Of a stretch of DNA of 64,000 bases, positions 41,329 to 53,965 are shown one piece after another. How positions within the stretch are numbered: position 1 is the stretch's first letter; each line of letters begins with the position of its first letter. The notes beneath the pieces were generated by a model. That model was not told the origin of the DNA and did not search any database. It saw only the letters and a program-made list of their open reading frames with translations. A program made the translations under genes and the position numbers. Source of the stretch: Loripinus fragilis (taxonomy: Eukaryota; Mollusca; Bivalvia; Lucinida; Lucinidae); the NCBI GenBank assembly GCA_964019695.1, contig OZ026530.1:33958690-34022689 (forward strand). Reading direction: 5' to 3'.

Positions 41329-41799
41329 TTTATAAACGTCCACTGTGAAGTTGGGCGATCGAAATATCTTTAAACGGACCGCCACCAAATTCCAGCCCCA
41401 CCCAGTTCAATAATCCCAAATGCTTTGCACCACGTGTCATATCAAAATGTAACCGAAATCTTTTTCTCCGACCCAGCACATTTCTTTAATATCAACAAAA
41501 TATGTTTATGAAACGGTGACTTAATTAATGTCTCATAATTTAGAAAATGTTGTCTTAATTGGACAGTTTTTTTACAAACAGAGTCTGCTTTATAAGCATG
41601 GTGTATTAATTAAAAGATTATAATTAAGAGACACAGTAAAGGCCAGTCGCATGTTGGACCTACATGCGAGTCGCTTCTTGGACCTACAAGAATATCAAAA
41701 GCAAAGGTACAGGTCAGCTTGCGTGCCAGTCTAAGCCTTAGATCAAGCTGCGCTCTCTGGGGAGCCAAGGATGCAACGTTTCTTTAGGCGGACAACTAA

Positions 41800-42130
41800 A
41801 AAAAGTAAGTGAGTATGATCAGGAAATACCACAATCACATACTACAGACCATCACACGGCACCGCGAAGAAGAGCCACAGAACATCCACAGCAACAACAC
41901 ATCTGCAAGTCAACAATACCAAAGCAACCAGCCCTCCCCCTCAAAATGATTGCAAACCTAGAATGGACACAAAGCAATTCATAACAAAACAAAGACAAGC
42001 ACAGAACTCTTGCAAACAACGGGAAGCACACCAAACAATAGATCAACAACAACAGAACCACCGCCCCAGAACGGATAGCAGCCCAAGCCACCGTGGGGAG
42101 GAGGCTTAAACGCATTCTACCAGCGCCAAA
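41800..42130 (-). mobile_element. dispersed repeat family E (reverse copy, extended)
   Basis: AGTAAGTGAGTATGATCAGG, CACGGCACCGCGAAGAAGAG and CAAAATGATTGCAAACC match the other family E copies in reverse. Sequence after about 42040 is not shared. Confidence 0.65.
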
Positions 42131-42949
42131 TCCTCGCCCCAGATTCCACCGTTATTAAAACACAAAACCGCACAGCCCGCACAGAGGCCTTCCAACTAAT
42201 GCAATGTATCATCACAGAGAAACAATCAAATCAAATTAACACATTATGATGATATAAAGAAAAGGGCTCATCTGATGAGACTGTGCAGATGTTTAGACTG
42301 ATTTGAACCTTCGCTGCTCTCACATGCCAACTTGTGACTTACTGGACTACGGCCGAAATTTAATTGCATATATTATTGTTAATGTTTTTACATATAAAGT
42401 TACAGGAAACATACAAAATAAGAAATATGTGCCATGCACAGTTTGTATAGCTTACATTGCAACTATAAAGTTGTAACAAAGCTTTTTTTTAGAAATTTTG
42501 TCCGGCGGCACTTGGAAGTATGACATAGTAATTTTGAGCCCCTAGTACTGCTCAATAGAATATGTCAAATATGCTCATGTGTCGATCCATGCTTTTTCGC
42601 GGCGGAGTTCTAAATACACCTGCCATACTTTCAAAATTTTGTAGAATTATTTTTATTTTTGAAAATCGTTATTGTGTCGGGGAAAACGGTCTTTCAGATT
42701 TTTGTCGGCTTTAAGACCTTTGTTTTGTCTATTTTGAGGCGCTTCTAACATATCTAAAATTTCATCGCTAATATAACTAAGAGCATCGAACGCTAGGCTC
42801 CAATATGGGCACTCAATGCCAAAGAGGGTATTGATGTGGGAACAGGTTCATTGGACCCCTAGCCCTTTCCAGACAAGATTGAAAGCTTTTTAGACAAAAA
42901 ATAGAAATATGGTTGAAAATATATTTCCCCATCGTAGAAAAACAGTATA

Positions 42950-43143
42950 CAGAGACACCTGTGTAAGACGGCCACTCAAAAAAGACAAAATAAAGAGCTA
43001 AAAGACAAATGGTAGCTTAATAAAGGTCGAAAGTATTGCAGAATGCTCCCTTCTGCTATACTTTTGACCTGCATTAGGCGATAATTGGTCTTGAAAACCA
43101 TTTTTGTCTTTTTGTGAGTTAATGTCTTAGACAGGTTTTACTG
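42950..43143. mobile_element. palindromic MITE, family A (copy 5)
   Basis: TA-flanked. Ends CAGAGACACCTGTGTAAGAC and GACAGGTTTTACTG. Reverse-oriented core GGTAGCTTAATAAAGGTCGA, GCAGAATGCTCCCTTCTGC. Confidence 0.88.
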
Positions 43144-44860
43144 TATGCTTAATTTCTTGCATCATAAGAGTCATAATCTGCTTTTCAAAACCCCATTTAT
43201 TTCCCTTTTCATAGTTTTACCCTTTTGTTTACTTTGGTGAACCCAATGGGTAGATTCTCTGATAGTTTATCTATGCGTAGGCTCGGACCATTTTAGGGGG
43301 TTCAAAATCTTAAATTTCAATATTTTTGGGGGTTTTCAGACAAATGAATATCTTTTGGGGTATGAAGATTTTGTGAATATTTTTTTTTGGGGGGGGGGGG
43401 GTCATCACAATACTGGACTTGTTTAAGGGGTCATTACTATGCATTTTAGCACGGACCCTATATTGAATTTATGGTCCGTGATTTTAGGGTCTTTCCTTAA
43501 GGTCAATGTACAGAAGGGAATATTTTTTGGGGAGTTGCTACAATTTCAAATATTTTTGGGGTGTGCCTGATATTCCAGATTTGTTTTGGGTGGGTGGGAA
43601 CAGTAGATGCTGGATCAAAGCCTACATATGAAGATAAACTGAGAGTACCCCTCCCCCTGGGGCATGAACTCTTTCCAAACAGGTATATTTGAATCCATGT
43701 CCAGCTTTTTAATGATAAAACGCATACAGACTCTAAAAATAAGACCCTTTTGATTGGTGCGTCCCTACCACACTTATATAGTGAATGCCCCTCCCCCCCT
43801 CACACACACACACCTCAGTTGTGAGTTTTTAAACCCTTCCTATGTCAAAATATTATCAACGATTTATTACGTTGTTTGCGCGCGTTCAGTGCGATTCTTA
43901 TCGTCTAAGGAATTTTCATATCTATAACGATAAATAAAGTAAAATAAATAGATATTATAATAATTATAGCACTGATTATAAGATCCATAAATAGAAGCCT
44001 AGAAACAAAAAGTAGTTCCGAAACGCATTAATCCTCGTTTTACAGACACACAAAACTGCTTTGAACAACCACAGTCAAAATCTTTGCTTGAGATAGCGTC
44101 AAATGTCACTCTAATACATTAAGATTTCATACAATACAACAATAAAAAGTTGACGGCTAACAACAGCCAGGAATGTTTTACATCAGTTAAGTGCCAAAGA
44201 AATTTACATCAACCAACTCCTTTTTTCCGAAATATGCGTTTTTTCTATTAAGGTAAAATGATCCATATAACTATACAAGGACAATGGCCCACAGCATAAG
44301 AAAATATGACATTTGTGTGACACTTACACACACTTGTAATTCAACCAGCCTGTGCACGTTGCACATACTGATTGAAATATATGTGTGTCTGCAGAACTGC
44401 TTGCCGCATTCAACACCTTAAAGCTCAAGACACACCGATTCACTGTGCGCATGTGCAGTGCGATCTCAATAATCTAAACACGCGTCCAAATGTAGGTTTT
44501 CACGTTTAAGACATTATGACAAAGGGAATAAATGAAGGTATTAATTATGATTTAACTGTCCAGTAATAATAAAAACATCACCGGAAAGCGTCATACTATA
44601 TGACTAGTATTGTAAGAACATAGCCTTGAACAGCGCTGTCTACAAGACGGAACTGCACGAATGCAAATGACCGGAAAAGGGTGTAAGTTCGAAAAAAGTA
44701 AAAGTACATTCTGGTGCATGTTAAACAGCATTTTGTACACATAATGTAACAGCGACAAAACGAAAGGCGACGGTGACCATAAGCACCGGCCTGGTCTATG
44801 TATGAATATATTGATTAATTATACAATTTCGACATTACATCATATTGCTTTCCCTTATTA
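43144..44860. other. unassigned with G/T-rich and simple repeats
   Basis: Includes G/T-rich diverged repeats (TTTTTTTGGGGG near 43381, CACACACACAC near 43801) and otherwise AT-rich single-copy-looking DNA. No exon found. Confidence 0.45.
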
Positions 44861-45083
44861 CAGTAAAACCTGTCTAAAACGATCGCTCTTAGAAAGACCG
44901 AAAATTGGTTTTCAATACCAATTATCGCTTAATGCAGGTCAAAAGTATTGCAGAATGCTCCAAGGGAGAGCATTCTGCATACCTTTGGAGCATTCTGCAA
45001 TTATTCGTCCTTCATTAAGCTACCACTTGTCATTAAGGTCATTGTTTTGTCAATTTTAGTGGGCGTTTTACACAGGTTTACTG
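44861..45083. mobile_element. palindromic MITE, family A (copy 6)
   Basis: TA-flanked (44859-44860, 45084-45085). Ends CAGTAAAACCTGTCTAAAAC and GTTTTACACAGGTTTACTG. The centre has an extra GAGCATTCTGCA block, so the hairpin is partly duplicated. Confidence 0.92.
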
Positions 45084-46794
45084 TATTTATCTTATCATCT
45101 CAAACAATGCAGACCCTGATGAGATGTCGCATGATGCATGATATGGGTCTATACTCTGTTAAAGTACTTGTTTAAGCTGGTTTAACAATGAAGTTCTAAT
45201 TATGTCTTCAGTATCGCTCCATCGTTGTTAACACCTCGGACCCGGGTCCTAGTCGACACCACCCGTTTGCCATTAACAATATCTGAGGAGTTAGATGGGG
45301 TCTGTTCTCTGGTGCTGGGGAGTTAGTGATCATTCTGGGTAACAGCTAGACTGGTCTCCCTTTAATAGCTTGTAAACATATTAGACAGGTAACTACTAGC
45401 CGCCATTGCGCCTACGTATAGCATACACACTGGCGTCATGAGTGACGTGGCATTGGAAAATACCCTTGACATAAAGTGCATTTTATATACAAGCCGTTTT
45501 AATATATTTATTTTGTTCTGGGAGTTTATATATTTTTTCTTTGACTTAACTATGAAATCATAGCAACAGAAAAAATACTGCAATTTGCGTTGAAAAATCT
45601 TTTTCTGGAGCATGCGCAGTCGCATAAGTAGGATTCTCTACTTGTAATTCAATAGACGTTATAGTCCGTCCAGTTAAGAGAGACTGGGCGGTCCTTAGCA
45701 AAGACACACCCTTGGACATTTCCGTATAAAAATCGGTAAGACAGAGTGTATTTATTCACCTGTGAAAATACCTGTATGCCTGTAGTAGCTTTGAGCCCAT
45801 TGCGAGAAAAAGGCATCTCAAATTGATTTGGATAACCTGAAGGAGACTGACTAGTCTATATGTATGCGCTCTGCCAATGTTTCGAAATTTTAACTATTCA
45901 AATTATAATACTGAATAAGAAAATAAAATAAATGGTCCGCAATGAAAAATTAAGACTATAAATTGGTCAGCACACAAATGATGGTTCTTATTACATCGGC
46001 GTGTGGCGAAGGCTCCGACGAGCCTGCATGTACGCATGGCCTGGCCAGGGCTTTCACTTCTCGCATAAACAAAGTATGCAAATTGAAGAAGACTCTGCAT
46101 CTAGTCGCCGTGGACATGCCAGATTGAGCGATTAATAGAGGCTTTTTCGGATATGCGGTAAGACCAAATCTCATGTTTGTATTTCCTTTTCTCATGATCC
46201 ATATACTTAACCCTTGTCCCGCTGAGTTCTAATTGGTAATTTATTATTATTGTATCAGGCTTAAAATCAAACCAGCTTTGCCATACAGACATCGAAGAAA
46301 GCGTAAACCTACCCTCCCCCAAAACTTTCACAACATATCCATCCCGGAAAATAAAATGCAGCAGGTCCTCAGCAGCATACTAAAGATAAACTTTTACCAG
46401 GCAGGCTAACGTATAAAGTTGGTCACCCTTGTCGTCTGCGCTTCAGTTGGTTGCACGAGTAAAACAAACATAGGCTATTACACCCGATTTACTGTAGACT
46501 AGTCTTATTTGACAGTATACAGTCTTACAAACAAACCCACATTTTCCTTGAGACCCCAAAACCATACAGTTCATGAAAGATAATTAAGTGGCTATAAACG
46601 CACAGCATGTATGTCCTCTGTTGCAGTATATGCTAATTAAAACATACATGCTTAGAGCAGCATGTGGCCACCACCATACTGCTGTTCTTATCTGTTTTAT
46701 GCATATAACTAGTGTTATCTGTCTAATTTTCAAACATGTAAAATATACTTAATAAGCATTGAATACAAATGTCCTGTTATTAGTGTTTTTGAAT
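45084..46794. other. unassigned
   Basis: No convincing exon or repeat boundary. The short open frames on the minus strand lack splice support and recognisable motifs. Confidence 0.4.
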
Positions 46795-46809
46795 ATTTTT
46801 TTTTATTGT

Positions 46810-47090
46810 TTTGTTGGTTTACGTTCCAGTCAACAGCGTTGGTCACGAGGGATGGTCAGTTCTGAACTTCACATAACCACACTTTTTTTCCTGGGCAAGC
46901 TACCAGTAATTCAAGCACATTCTTTCACTTGTAACTGACAACAACCCTTCTTTAATAAATCAGCGGAAGGGAGGAGAATGACCTTAGAAATAAATTCATG
47001 ATCAATTTTACAACAGTATGGGACCGGGCCGGGATCAAACATGTTACCCAGACGCAAATCTGTATTCAAAAACGTTACCGACTGCGCTTT
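46810..47090 (-). mobile_element. probable tRNA-derived SINE (diverged)
   Basis: Begins with TTTACGTTCCAGTCAACAGC, as in family G, and ends in a tRNA-like region read on the minus strand (B-box-like GTTTGATCCCGGCC, A-box region near CGCAGTCGGTAACG). Confidence 0.55.
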
Positions 47091-47282
47091 TTTGTGACAT
47101 GATCATGGAAAAATGGAATTTAATACAACTAAACTTTATTATATTTATTTATTAATTTTCTTGACATTAATTGAGCTGCTTCATGAAGCCCCTGTATTTC
47201 CATGCATTAATCATAAACAAATAACGTTGTTGCAAAAATGTATTAATCATTATCATCAATGCAAAAAATGCCGTATATAAAA

Positions 47283-47460
47283 TTGTTTGTTACGCCCAAT
47301 CCAAACATTGTTGTGGGTACTTGAAGGAACCGTCTCAATGAGACGGTTCTTTACCGTCTCAATGAGACGGTTCTTTTGAGCACTCAAAACAAATATTAAA
47401 GTTGATGGGCATGAGTATCGTTACAGCTTTATTATCCTAAAGTTTCCATCTATGGTCCTT
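47283..47460 (+). mobile_element. MITE family D with duplicated hairpin
   Basis: GTTGTGGGTACTTGAAGGAA, then CCGTCTCAATGAGACGG twice in a row (47330-47372), then GAGCACTCAAAACAAATATT. Confidence 0.8.
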
Positions 47461-47569
47461 AAGCGTTCTTTAATTTATATTCAATAATACCGCAAACGCT
47501 AAGATCTGGGTAGTATGTTAACATATGAGCCCACATGCTAGAAAACACGATGGTGTTGGATGCGAAAAA

Positions 47570-47760
47570 CAAATGAGCAAAACAGCCTCTCAACGGCCCA
47601 GTCTGATCAGGGCATTCGTTATTCTTTCTTTGTTAAATTCGATAGCTAAAGAAGCGAGGCCTTAAATTTCACTTTTGTAACTAGTCCCTGTAGCTGGGCA
47701 TGCTGGTTTGAGCTTGACCTGATAAACCACCACTGAGTCTGCGCAGTGCAAAATATTCAT
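47570..47760. mobile_element. dispersed repeat family I copy 2
   Basis: CAGTCTGATCAGGGCATTCG, TAGTCCCTGTAGCTGGGCAT and GCTGGTTTGAGCTTGACCTG, parallel to 31142-31340. Confidence 0.5.
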
Positions 47761-47939
47761 ATTATTCATTTAAAATCCCCCATTCCACTGGACAGCGATT
47801 CCCAGTTTGGTCAAAATGACGCTGATCGCAGCAGAAACGGCAAGAACGTAGTAGAAGCGCCAAGGTCGTAGTAGAAGCTTATTGGAATCTTCATGATCAC
47901 CACCTCACGACGACTGTTTTGACTTGCTCAAAAGGGGTA

Positions 47940-48506
47940 CGTGCATTAAGGGGCTATTTTGGCCCCCTCTAGAGCCAAAAACTGAAAATTGTTTTTCACC
48001 AATTTCTTTTGATTGGTTTATTAGAAGAATAACCGAAGTGTAATATTTCGGCACTTATTTAAATTTTACCGTTGCTATGGTAACAAAAATGGCCGACAAA
48101 ATAGGCTTAAAACAGAGAAATTCCCATTTTGGACCAAATTAAAGGCTTTTGGAGACCGATTTTTTAAGAATTAGATATCAGCACAGCTAAATACCAAAAA
48201 TTCCTTTTAATATGTTGTGTGCCTTGGTAATTCTCATCTTCTGTTGAAATATCTTTTTGGTATTTGCATGTGCTCTATGTTAATTTCTCTGTCAAACCTC
48301 TCAATTTTGCTCCAAAATGGTCAATTTCCTATTTTCAGCCTATTTTGGCGGCCATTTTTGTTACCATTGCAATGGTAAAAGTCATAGTAATTAGAGATTT
48401 TTACCTTTTGGTTATTGTAATCTAATAAATTAACAAGAACAAATAGGTGAAAAACAATTTTTATATTTTAGCCTCATAGGGGGCCAAAAAAGCCCCTTAA
48501 TGCACG
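47940..48506. mobile_element. 567-bp long-TIR MITE (nested)
   Basis: TA on both sides. Ends CGTGCATTAAGGGGCTATTT and the complement of AAAAAGCCCCTTAATGCACG. The inverted arms extend about 200 bp and include TTGTTTTTCACC, TGGTAACAAAAATGGC and AAATTCCCATTTTGG. No coding capacity. Confidence 0.92.
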
Positions 48507-49132
48507 TAGTTCTTTACGTAGCGACATCGCCGTGGACTTGAAGCGCAACTGAAGAGTAGGCACATCCTAGTAAGATCATCATGAGCGTAGCCGTATCATG
48601 AGCACCGTAGCACAATCGCCGTCACATCGTAGCGAAATCGCCGAGTTATTCATCCGCGATGCAGCTACGCTTATGCTACCTGTACGCTCTTCGCGGTTTG
48701 GTTACGCTCTGTACGCTCTCGCTACGACCACTGTGCTTCCGCGGCGACTATGCTATTTAGGTATATTCAACATTGGCGCTTCTGCCACGCTCTTGGCGTC
48801 CTGGTCAACTCCAGGCCTGGTTCAATTGTCCTCCTAAAGTTGTGTCGCTCTTTTGCATTCTAGGACTACTCTGGGCGGTTTCATTCTCGTGTAATTGAAA
48901 AATGAAGAGTTATCTTCCATCCTCATTGCTCTTATTAGTTGGTCATAGTTCCCAAAGTGTAGCCGTCTGTCTGCGTATAATCATGGATGGACCCAGGACC
49001 TTTTGACCCTCCGCCTCTGTCATGCCTGGACCTCATCACCCAACATAATAAGTCTGTGATTCATAGCTGAAGCATAGCGACTTGAGCGCGTCTATCGTAA
49101 CATACTTCGGTTGGACTTCAGATTTATATATA

Positions 49133-49949
49133 CTGGGGGGCTTTAAAAACGCACCATTTTACATTCTCTGTCTCTTCCACATGATTGATTTGAGGATGCT
49201 TTCTTTATCATTTTTTATCCTCTTGCAAAATGGACCATGATTTGCCATTATTTCGATTTGCTCATGCTGTTCATTCTGACGTAATATCGACGTAAGTGTT
49301 TTTCAACAATTGTCGTCTGACAAATGTTAATTTGATTCAATTTGAAAACAAACACTTATAGACGGTAGCCAGATGTCTTAACAAATGGAAAAACACAAAA
49401 GTTTTCAGAAATAATCGTTTTATTACACTCCCACTCGCAGCGTTTCTTTGCTAACATCAGTCTTAAATTTTCAAACATCAATAACAGACGGGTGACGTCC
49501 GCGTATGTCGCGATACTTTTGTCTTTTATGCAACTGATTGGGGAGTATCTGTTGGTAATAAAAAAAAAATGATTATTCCTGATACTTGGGATATAAACGG
49601 CCAATTACATTAAAAATCAATGACGTCATGTAGACGTAATGAACGTTGCCAGGGGCCTAAAACTTCGTGATTTGATTTTGCCTTTCCTTTTGCTTTCAAG
49701 AACAAATATCAGTTCGAAAGCTTTTTTTCGTTCATAATGGAAGGTTTGGGGACTCTGTGACTTTTTGAATTTGAGTTGTCTCAGACTTATCGAGACGTCA
49801 CGGCAAACACAAGCCACAGGGTTTCGATTTTCTTATTGAACGCAAGCTAATTGATGGAACTTGTCAATTTTATTTTCACATAATGAAAATATCCAATTTT
49901 CGACATTAATTAGCATTTAAGCAGGTGGTGCGTTTTTAAAGTCCTTCAG
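49133..49949. mobile_element. 817-bp TA-flanked transposon (nested)
   Basis: Ends CTGGGGGGCTTTAAAAACGC and the complement of GCGTTTTTAAAGTCCTTCAG, flanked by TA. Short minus-strand open frames inside show no recognisable transposase motif. Confidence 0.82.
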
Positions 49950-50265
49950 TATAGAAAGGATACAAAAGCACGACGAAAGCGTTGCTCCATCGCCTAGGTC
50001 GTAGCAAGGTCACTGCTACATCACCATCAGCGTAGACTAAGCGTAGCCAGATCTACATTGTTGTAGTGGGATCGTAGCAGCAGCGTTACGGAAGCGTAGT
50101 AGAAACGTAGTGGAAGCGTACTTGAAGCGCCAAGTCTCCAAATTTTGTGGTTGTCTACGCTTCCGCTGCGATTTAGAATAATTTTAGAGAAAAACCCTGA
50201 TCGCCATGAGCGTAGCGGAATCGCCATCCAGTGGAATAATAATATGAAACATAATAATACTCTTT

Positions 50266-50460
50266 TGTTTGGGTTGATGCTTAAGCGCCCAAGTAAAACA
50301 ATTTCAGTCATGTCGGGGCGGTTTCCTGGGTATACCTAGTACTTCAAGCAATGAGGAGGAAATGTCTTGCTCAAGGACACAATACCGGGCCCCTGGTCAG
50401 ATTCAAACCCACTTGCGATCAAGAGTCAGTAACTCTACCAACTGGGCTAACAGTTGTCCA
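50266..50460 (-). mobile_element. tRNA-derived SINE, family G related
   Basis: AATTTCAGTCATGTCGGGGC, GTCTTGCTCAAGGACACAA and, on the minus strand, CCCAGTTGGTAGAGTTACTG (A box) with GGGTTTGAATCTGACC (B box). Confidence 0.75.
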
Positions 50461-51652
50461 TTAATTTTACTCTGCAATTAAATTTGAGAGCAAAAAAGAG
50501 TACTTTCAAAGCATTGCTATGTATTTCCCTCTTAATATGAGCCTGGTGGTAAGAAACCTATCTTCGGTGCTTCTGGCCTGTTCCGATACAAACCGATCTG
50601 CACAGCTACAGAAGATTGATTGAGGCTTGAAATTTTTATTTATAAATTAGTGATGGCTCTATTAAATATTTTAATAACAAAAACAAAGCAAATGGTAAGA
50701 TGCATGCATATGCAAAAAGTAGATTTTCTCATGAAACGGGTATATGTTGTATTTCCATTTTTTTGGCAAAACAAATATATTTACTCGCAAAGCGCAAAAA
50801 AACAAACAAACAAAAAAAAAACAAAAAAAAAAAACAACTGGCCCAGATAAATCTGTTAATTTTAAAAAAAAGCTATAAACTGCATTTTGATGAAAAATCA
50901 AAGATTTGAGGGCAAACTCTCTAGATCCAGATAAAAACTCATTGTCAACTGACTCATCTGCATCTACATTGTTTGCAAATTCAGTTTTTTTGTGTTTGGC
51001 GCTTTACGGGTTCAATCTTTCAATTTATAATTTATTTGCTCTTCTTCAAATCGTGAGTTTGAATATCACAAGGAATGCCCATGCGAACAAGAAAGAATTT
51101 GCTTTGCCTATGCTGTTGCTATTATGTATATATAAAAGCAAATAATAACTGATAATAATAAATGTTAATTGAACACATTGTATACATTGTCTAAACTTCT
51201 TAGCTTAAGTCCAGGCCAAGTGCTCTTAATTAGTGACCACATTGGAAGGCGAATATCTGCTCTACCCTGCTGTTATCATTAACTGCCACCAATTACCTCA
51301 GCAGCCTCAATATGAGGCTGGTCAGTGGGTTTGTTTGTAAGACTGGTATATGACAGCGCTCTATCTGACACGCCCAGTCTCTGTTAGCTGGTCGCACTAT
51401 ACCAGTCGTAATATAATATGCGTAATAGAAGTAGAGCTTTATCTACGAGGGGAACCAATCTAGGTAAAAGCGGCTTCCTTATGCAACTAATATAACTACC
51501 CTTCACACTACAGCGATAACTGTTCTGACAGAATTTAAATTCAGTTCAACAATCCTGGGTGCCCAAGTGTGTACCTGGTTTGTTTGACAGGCACCTTTAT
51601 GCAAAATTGGCTTCCATAATATTCGCACCAAAATCTTACGAACTGGTCCATT
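50461..51652. other. unassigned, with A-rich tract
   Basis: A-rich simple sequence near 50797-50837 and a family H-like fragment near 50915-51010 (CTAGATCCAGATAAAAAC). No exon found. Confidence 0.45.
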
Positions 51653-51871
51653 TGAGCCGTGACACGTGATTTTCAACAATATCGCATTTTAACAAATACA
51701 GACACAGACAAGCCTGTGCAGCCTACTTTTAAGCTTAGAACGCGAACTCCAAATGCTCTTCGGTCAGTACCTTAGCCGTCATAGAATATTCAAGCAACTA
51801 GCAACGGCGCTGACCAGACTGCGCATATGGTTGCATATACCATATTGTTGGAAGTCTCATGTTGCGGCTCA
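51653..51871. mobile_element. MITE family B (copy 3, internally shortened)
   Basis: Ends TGAGCCGTGACACGTGATTT and, complemented, TGAGCCGCAACATGAGACTT. The right half of the central hairpin is deleted relative to 41090-41328. Confidence 0.88.
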
Positions 51872-52527
51872 TATATACATGTACTTTGTTCGTCTTTGTT
51901 CTCGAATCGGTTCGGCTTGGTATCATGCATAGGCTTAAGTCTATGACCTCAAATCCTGGGTCCGGAATTACAATGCATCCTTATAGTTAAGGCAGACTTA
52001 AGTTAAGTATTGATTTTTCAGGATGCGAAAAATAACTTTTAAAACTGATTAAAATCAAAATAGTTTTAATTTTTCTGAAGATCACAATTATATCCTTGAC
52101 CACAAATACCACATCGATCCAGGCAATTTATTTAGCATTTAAGATAGCATGTTGAAATATCAATACTTAACTTAAGTATTGCTTAATTTTAAGGAGGCAT
52201 TGTAATTCCGGGCCCTGGTTAATCATTTATCTTCGTTCACTTAACCGGGAAACATGTCTTTTGCATACCAGAACAGGTCAAGTGACCTTTGAGCGAGAAA
52301 TATACATGTAAAACAATAGTGTATTATTACATATACGAGCCAGCACCTAGGAAATCGAATCTTATCGCATAAGCGAGCAGCGAAGGCTAGTCGGGCCTGC
52401 ACAAGCACGCATTTACTGCACACATAGTATGCAAGTAGAAGGCGAGTGATCAAAAGTTAGACCTCAACTCAAACCCCGTTGGTCAGCTGCGCATACACCT
52501 TAAATGCATTACTATAATATATAATAA

Positions 52528-52766
52528 TGAGCCACCGCATGTGATTTCCAACAATGTGGCATTTTGACAAGTGTAGACTCAGACGAACCTGTGCAGCATC
52601 CTTTTAAGCTAAGAAGCTCCAAATGATGTTCAGTCCGTAGCTTATCACTCATAGAATATGTAAGCGACTAGCAAAGACTCTGATCAGACTGCGCGTATGC
52701 GCAGGCTGGTCTGAGCTTTTGCAGGTCGCTCATACCACATTGTTGGAAATACCATGCCACGGCTCA
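52528..52766. mobile_element. MITE family B (copy 4)
   Basis: 239 bp. Ends TGAGCCACCGCATGTGATTT and, complemented, TGAGCCGTGGCATGGTATTT. Intact CAGACTGCGCGTATGCGCAG centre. Confidence 0.92.
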
Positions 52767-53015
52767 AGCATAGGTTGATCCAAATACATTTTTGAAAAAC
52801 TATTAATAATAAATACTTTACATCGTGTCCATCAACTTAATGGGCATTTTGGACTGTAACAAATATCTAAACATTAATTAAAGTCAAATAGTCATTAATG
52901 ATAAATATTTATCTGAATTAAATGGTAGAATTAGGCTGTAAATTGGATTTCCTTGTCAGGGCTGAGCCCCAGTTTTGTTTTCTTTTTCGCTTTTTTCTTG
53001 GTCAGCTCGTTGATT

Positions 53016-53189
53016 AGACTGGCTCCAGTCCTTAAAACAATTTTACATCAATGTGTCATATCATATACTTGTAGCCAATCTAACTCAGATCGCTTTGTTT
53101 TAAGACAGAGCCTCAGAGTTAGACTGGCTACAAATATAATATGTTATGACACATTGATGAAAAATCGTTTAAAGGACTGGAGCCAGTCT
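53016..53189. repeat. inverted repeat with 75-bp arms
   Basis: Arms start AGACTGGCTCCAGTCCTTAA and include ATCAATGTGTCATA(T/A)CATA and TGTAGCCA(A/G)TCTAACTC. The loop is about 25 bp (GATCGCTTTGTTTTAAGACA). Probably a MITE. Confidence 0.88.
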
Positions 53190-53310
53190 ACTCGTGCCCA
53201 GTTGGTAGAATACTCGTAACCAAGAGGTTACGTCTTTGAATCCGATGATACCGTCGGCGCGGTTTTGTGCCCTTGAGCAAGACACATTTTATCAGTGCTT
53301 AGTACATGTA
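53190..53310 (+). mobile_element. tRNA-derived SINE head (plus orientation)
   Basis: GTGCCCAGTTGGTAGAATAC (A box) and GTCTTTGAATCCGATG (B box), then TGTGCCCTTGAGCAAGACAC and GTGCTTAGTACATGTACCGG, the family G body reversed. Confidence 0.7.
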
Positions 53311-53679
53311 CCGGCTTAACCCTGAAATACATTTCGACACTACTGAAACAATGTTGACAGACGTAAAGCCGAGATCAACTCTAGCAAAACAGCTCGTTGA
53401 TTCAGCGTATGGTGAATCTGCGTTTTGGCAACGCACACCAAACGTCTTGTCGCCTTTGGTAAAAGACATTAAAGCTAGATCAATGGTGTTCTTGCACATC
53501 TGCGCTTTTGCTGAAAATAAATCTTTGGTTTACAAACAAGGTTAGCTTTTAGAGCCATCGCATAGTATAATGCATTATTTTGTTTGTGGCAGTGTTCCTT
53601 GGCTATAACCCGTACTGGCCTGGGGGGGGTATGTTTTTTTGTGTTTTTATGTCTAGGAGCAACCAAGGGCTCAACGCTT

Positions 53680-53855
53680 AATCAATCCTGGAGGCTGTTC
53701 AAGAAGTCTTTAACTTTAGTACAGTTTAAAAAGAAGTGCTCTATAGTTTCTTTATGTTCGTTAAAGTAAGAACATCCATTTTTATTTATCTTCTTGATTT
53801 TGAATAAAACGAGCTTATCACTCAACGCTCTGATTTTAAAGCGTCTCAGAAGACG
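53680..53855 (-). pseudogene. LINE ORF2 C-terminal fragment
   Basis: On the minus strand an open stretch reads KLVLFKIKKINKNGCSYFNE, HKETIEHFFLNCTKVKDFL and NSLQD before a stop. C-x-x-x-N-E-x-x-E-T-I-E-H-x-F-x-x-C is typical of the end of LINE reverse-transcriptase proteins, which have a Cys/His cluster there. Only this end remains. Confidence 0.7.
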
Positions 53856-53864
53856 GGGCCGCGG

Positions 53865-53965
53865 CTTAAATTATCATTCGACAGACCGGGAGAGGCTGGG
53901 AATCGAATCTGCGACCACTGGTTTACAAGGCATAGGCTTATCCCCTACACCACAGCGACTTCTCT
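53865..53965 (-). mobile_element. tRNA-derived SINE head
   Basis: On the minus strand: GTCGCTGTGGTGTAGGGGAT (A box region) and CGCAGATTCGATTCCCAGCC (B box). It is not an intact tRNA fold. Confidence 0.6.

Larger units (their letters stand above)
47782..50237. mobile_element. outer transposon of a nested cluster
   Basis: Ends ATTCCACTGGACAGCGATTC and the complement of GAATCGCCATCCAGTGGAAT form about 21-bp inverted repeats. Subterminal regions on both sides are full of CGTAG(T/C)(A/G)GAAGCG-like motifs (47845-47880, 48540-48760, 49970-50215), in both orientations. It carries two other elements inside (47940-48506 and 49133-49949). No transposase recognised. Confidence 0.72.

Noticed and set aside
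48598..48837. 79-codon open frame on the plus strand
   Set aside because: Lies in the CGTAG-rich subterminal repeats of the outer nested transposon.
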